Below the pieces are notes generated by a model. That model made no database searches, was not told where the DNA came from, and saw only the letters and a list, made by a program, of their open reading frames with translations. From Hippophae tibetana (taxonomy: Eukaryota > Streptophyta > Magnoliopsida > Rosales > Elaeagnaceae): DNA of 64,000 bases. Position numbers and translations under genes: made by a program. Of this stretch, positions 62,801 through 64,000 are shown piece by piece. The stretch's first letter is position 1, and each line of letters opens with the position of its first letter. The stretch spans positions 54,298,843 to 54,362,842 of the forward strand of contig CM072810.1 of assembly GCA_037013495.1 (NCBI GenBank), given 5' to 3'.

Positions 62801-63420
62801 ATAGCTAATCCTTCCTACCTAAAGCTTAAGCTTTCAATTAGGGACGCTTGAGTTGTCACACTTAATCTTCGTTCAAAGCTCACTCCAAGTCACGGGGATG
62901 TTTCCCCACATGCACGACACAAGTCATTCTTAATGACCCTTGGAAACAACATAAAAAGGTTACCTACAACAACGAGCGTACTTACCTCGGTTGCATCATT
63001 CCGTCTCTTCTAAGGGAAATTCATCTCGAACTTGGGTTTTTATTGGATTCGAACCTGAGATCATGTTTTGATACCAAACATATGAAAAATAGCTAATCCT
63101 ACCTACCTAAAGCTTAAGCATTCAATTCGGGACGCTTGAACTATCACACTTATTCCTCGTTCAAAGCTTACACCAAGTCACGAGAATGTTACCTCCCATG
63201 CACCACACAAGTCATTCTAAATGACCCTTGGAAACAACATAAAAAGGTTACCCACAACAACAAGCCCAGGAATGGTACTTACGTCGGTTGCATCTTTCTG
63301 TCTCTTTTAAGGGAAATTTATCACGAACTTGGGCTTTTATGGGATTCGAACCTGAGATCATGTTTTCATACCAAAAATATGAAAAATAGCTAATCCTTAC
63401 TACCTAAAGCTTAAGATTTC
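59880..63420 (+). repeat. 4733-bp HOR block, copy 2
   Basis: The seam with copy 1 is sharp. Before about 59880 the sequence follows 53.56-53.96 kb; after it, 55147 onwards, including the rare 'acgaaaatgttacc'. The match holds to about 63420. Beyond that the monomers fit 59.0 kb (one monomer skipped), or 55.4 and 60.2 kb, better than the expected 58.7 kb, so copy 2 has lost or exchanged a monomer near the window end. Confidence 0.87.
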
Positions 63421-64000
63421 AATACGGGACGCTTGAACTATCACATTTAATCCTCGTTCAAAGCTCACACCAATTCACGAGGATGTTTTCCCCCATGCAC
63501 GACACAAGTCATTCTAAATGACCCTTGGAACCAACATAGAAAGGTTACCTACAACAACGAGCGCAGGGATGGTACTTACCTCGGTTGCATCATTCCGTCT
63601 CTTTTAAGGGATATTCACCTCGAACTTGGGTTTTTATTCGATTCGAACCTGAGATCATGTTTTGATACCAAACATTGGAAAAATAGATAATCTTTCCTAC
63701 CTAAAGCTTAAGTTTTCAATACGGGACACTTTAACTATCGCACTTAATCCTCGTTCAAAGCTCACACCAAGTCAAGAGAATGTTTCCCCCCATGCACGAC
63801 ACAAGTCATTCTAAATGACCATTGGAGAAAACATAGAAAGTGTACCCAAAACAACGACCCCAGGGTACCTTGGTTGTGTTATTCCGTCTCTTTTAAGGGA
63901 AATTCATCTCAAACTTGTGCTTTTATGGGATTCGAGCCTGAGATAATGTTTTGATACCAAACATAGGAAAAATAGCTAATCTTTTCTCCCTAAAGCTTAA
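63420..64000 (+). repeat. Last monomers of the window
   Basis: Two forward monomers, with 'cacatttaatcc' and 'cttttctccc' shared with about 55440-56030. The array has not ended at 64000: the final bases are inside a monomer, in the HindIII palindrome. Confidence 0.85.
63861..63870 (+). other. Private 8-bp deletion at a monomer start
   Basis: The text is 'cagggtacctt' where relatives read 'cagggatggtatttacctt', so eight bases are missing across the monomer start word. It is distinct from the widespread 9-bp deletion, which removes a slightly different stretch, and it is seen only here. Confidence 0.88.

Larger units (their letters stand above)
31127..64000 (+). repeat. Satellite array, right block, forward monomers
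   Basis: About 111 forward monomers run to the window edge and presumably beyond. After a shortened first monomer, regular starts resume at 31327. Three zones can be told apart. From 31.3 to 36.8 kb it mirrors inverted-block positions 25.3 to 19.8 kb. From about 35.4 to 50.8 kb it is organised by a 5-monomer HOR. From about 55.15 kb it is organised in 6-mer and 10-mer steps. No unrelated sequence longer than a few bases interrupts it. Confidence 0.97.

Noticed and set aside
3525-63393. About thirty open frames of 60-92 codons with similar peptides, on the minus strand up to 19.8 kb and mostly on the plus strand from 36.8 kb.
   Set aside because: They repeat at monomer and HOR spacing, switch strand with the inversion, start and stop at different points according to subtype mutations, and show no domain or signal. 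They are shadows of the satellite.
1-64000. CRISPR array.
   Set aside because: The repeats are 297 bp, contiguous and diverged, with no unique spacers and no cas genes.

Overview
The whole 64 kb window is one tandem satellite DNA family. I find no protein-coding gene, no complete RNA gene, no transposon and no stretch of unrelated sequence. The unit is a 297-bp monomer, repeated about 216 times. Numbering it from the 'gatggtac' word, forward-block monomers start at 297, 594, 891, 1188, 1485, 1782 and 2079, a spacing of exactly 297. A long monomeric satellite with multi-level higher-order repeats (HORs), no interruptions and C-to-T/G-to-A variation at CpG points to a eukaryotic chromosome, in centromeric, pericentromeric or other heterochromatin. 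A 10-of-12 match to the primer-binding site used by many plant LTR retrotransposons hints weakly at a plant. I do not recognise the family by name, so species and chromosomal site are open.

Layout. (1) 1-2181: monomers in forward orientation. (2) 2177-31131: about 98 monomers in reverse orientation. (3) 31127-64000: forward again. Both orientation switches fall on a 5-bp word (TACCA at 2177-2181, TGGTA at 31127-31131). Reversing block 2 on paper rebuilds two normal monomers with no base lost or gained and restores the expected order of monomer subtypes. The window therefore carries one clean inversion of about 28.95 kb inside a satellite array. The first monomer right of the second switch is 202 bp, having lost 95 bp.

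Higher-order structure. A monomer subtype lacking 9 bp at the monomer start marks the register. It recurs every 1475-1477 bp (5 x 297 - 9) through much of 36.6-50.5 kb, with one 8-monomer and one 4-monomer interval. From 56.5 kb it recurs at 1772-1773 and 2961 bp (6-mer and 10-mer). On top of this lie larger copies: two 5.3-kb copies 6213-6215 bp apart (3974-9316, 10187-15531); a 889-bp trimer present four times in a row (14618-18173); a repeat at 9447 bp (about 35.4-50.8 kb); a repeat at 4733-4734 bp (from 55.15 kb); and a super-repeat of about 23.3 kb visible only after the inversion is undone. The nesting gives an order of events: 6.2-kb duplication before trimer expansion, and 23.3-kb duplication before inversion.

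Within the monomer four sequence elements stand out: a 14-bp perfect palindrome with two HindIII sites (monomer positions 136-149), a short inverted repeat GTCATT-CTA-AATGAC (238-252), and on the opposite strand a primer-binding-site-like word next to an 11-bp Pol III B-box match. The many 60-92 codon open frames are monomer-period shadows and are not annotated as genes. All alignments were done by eye; copy edges are good to a few tens of bases unless stated otherwise.
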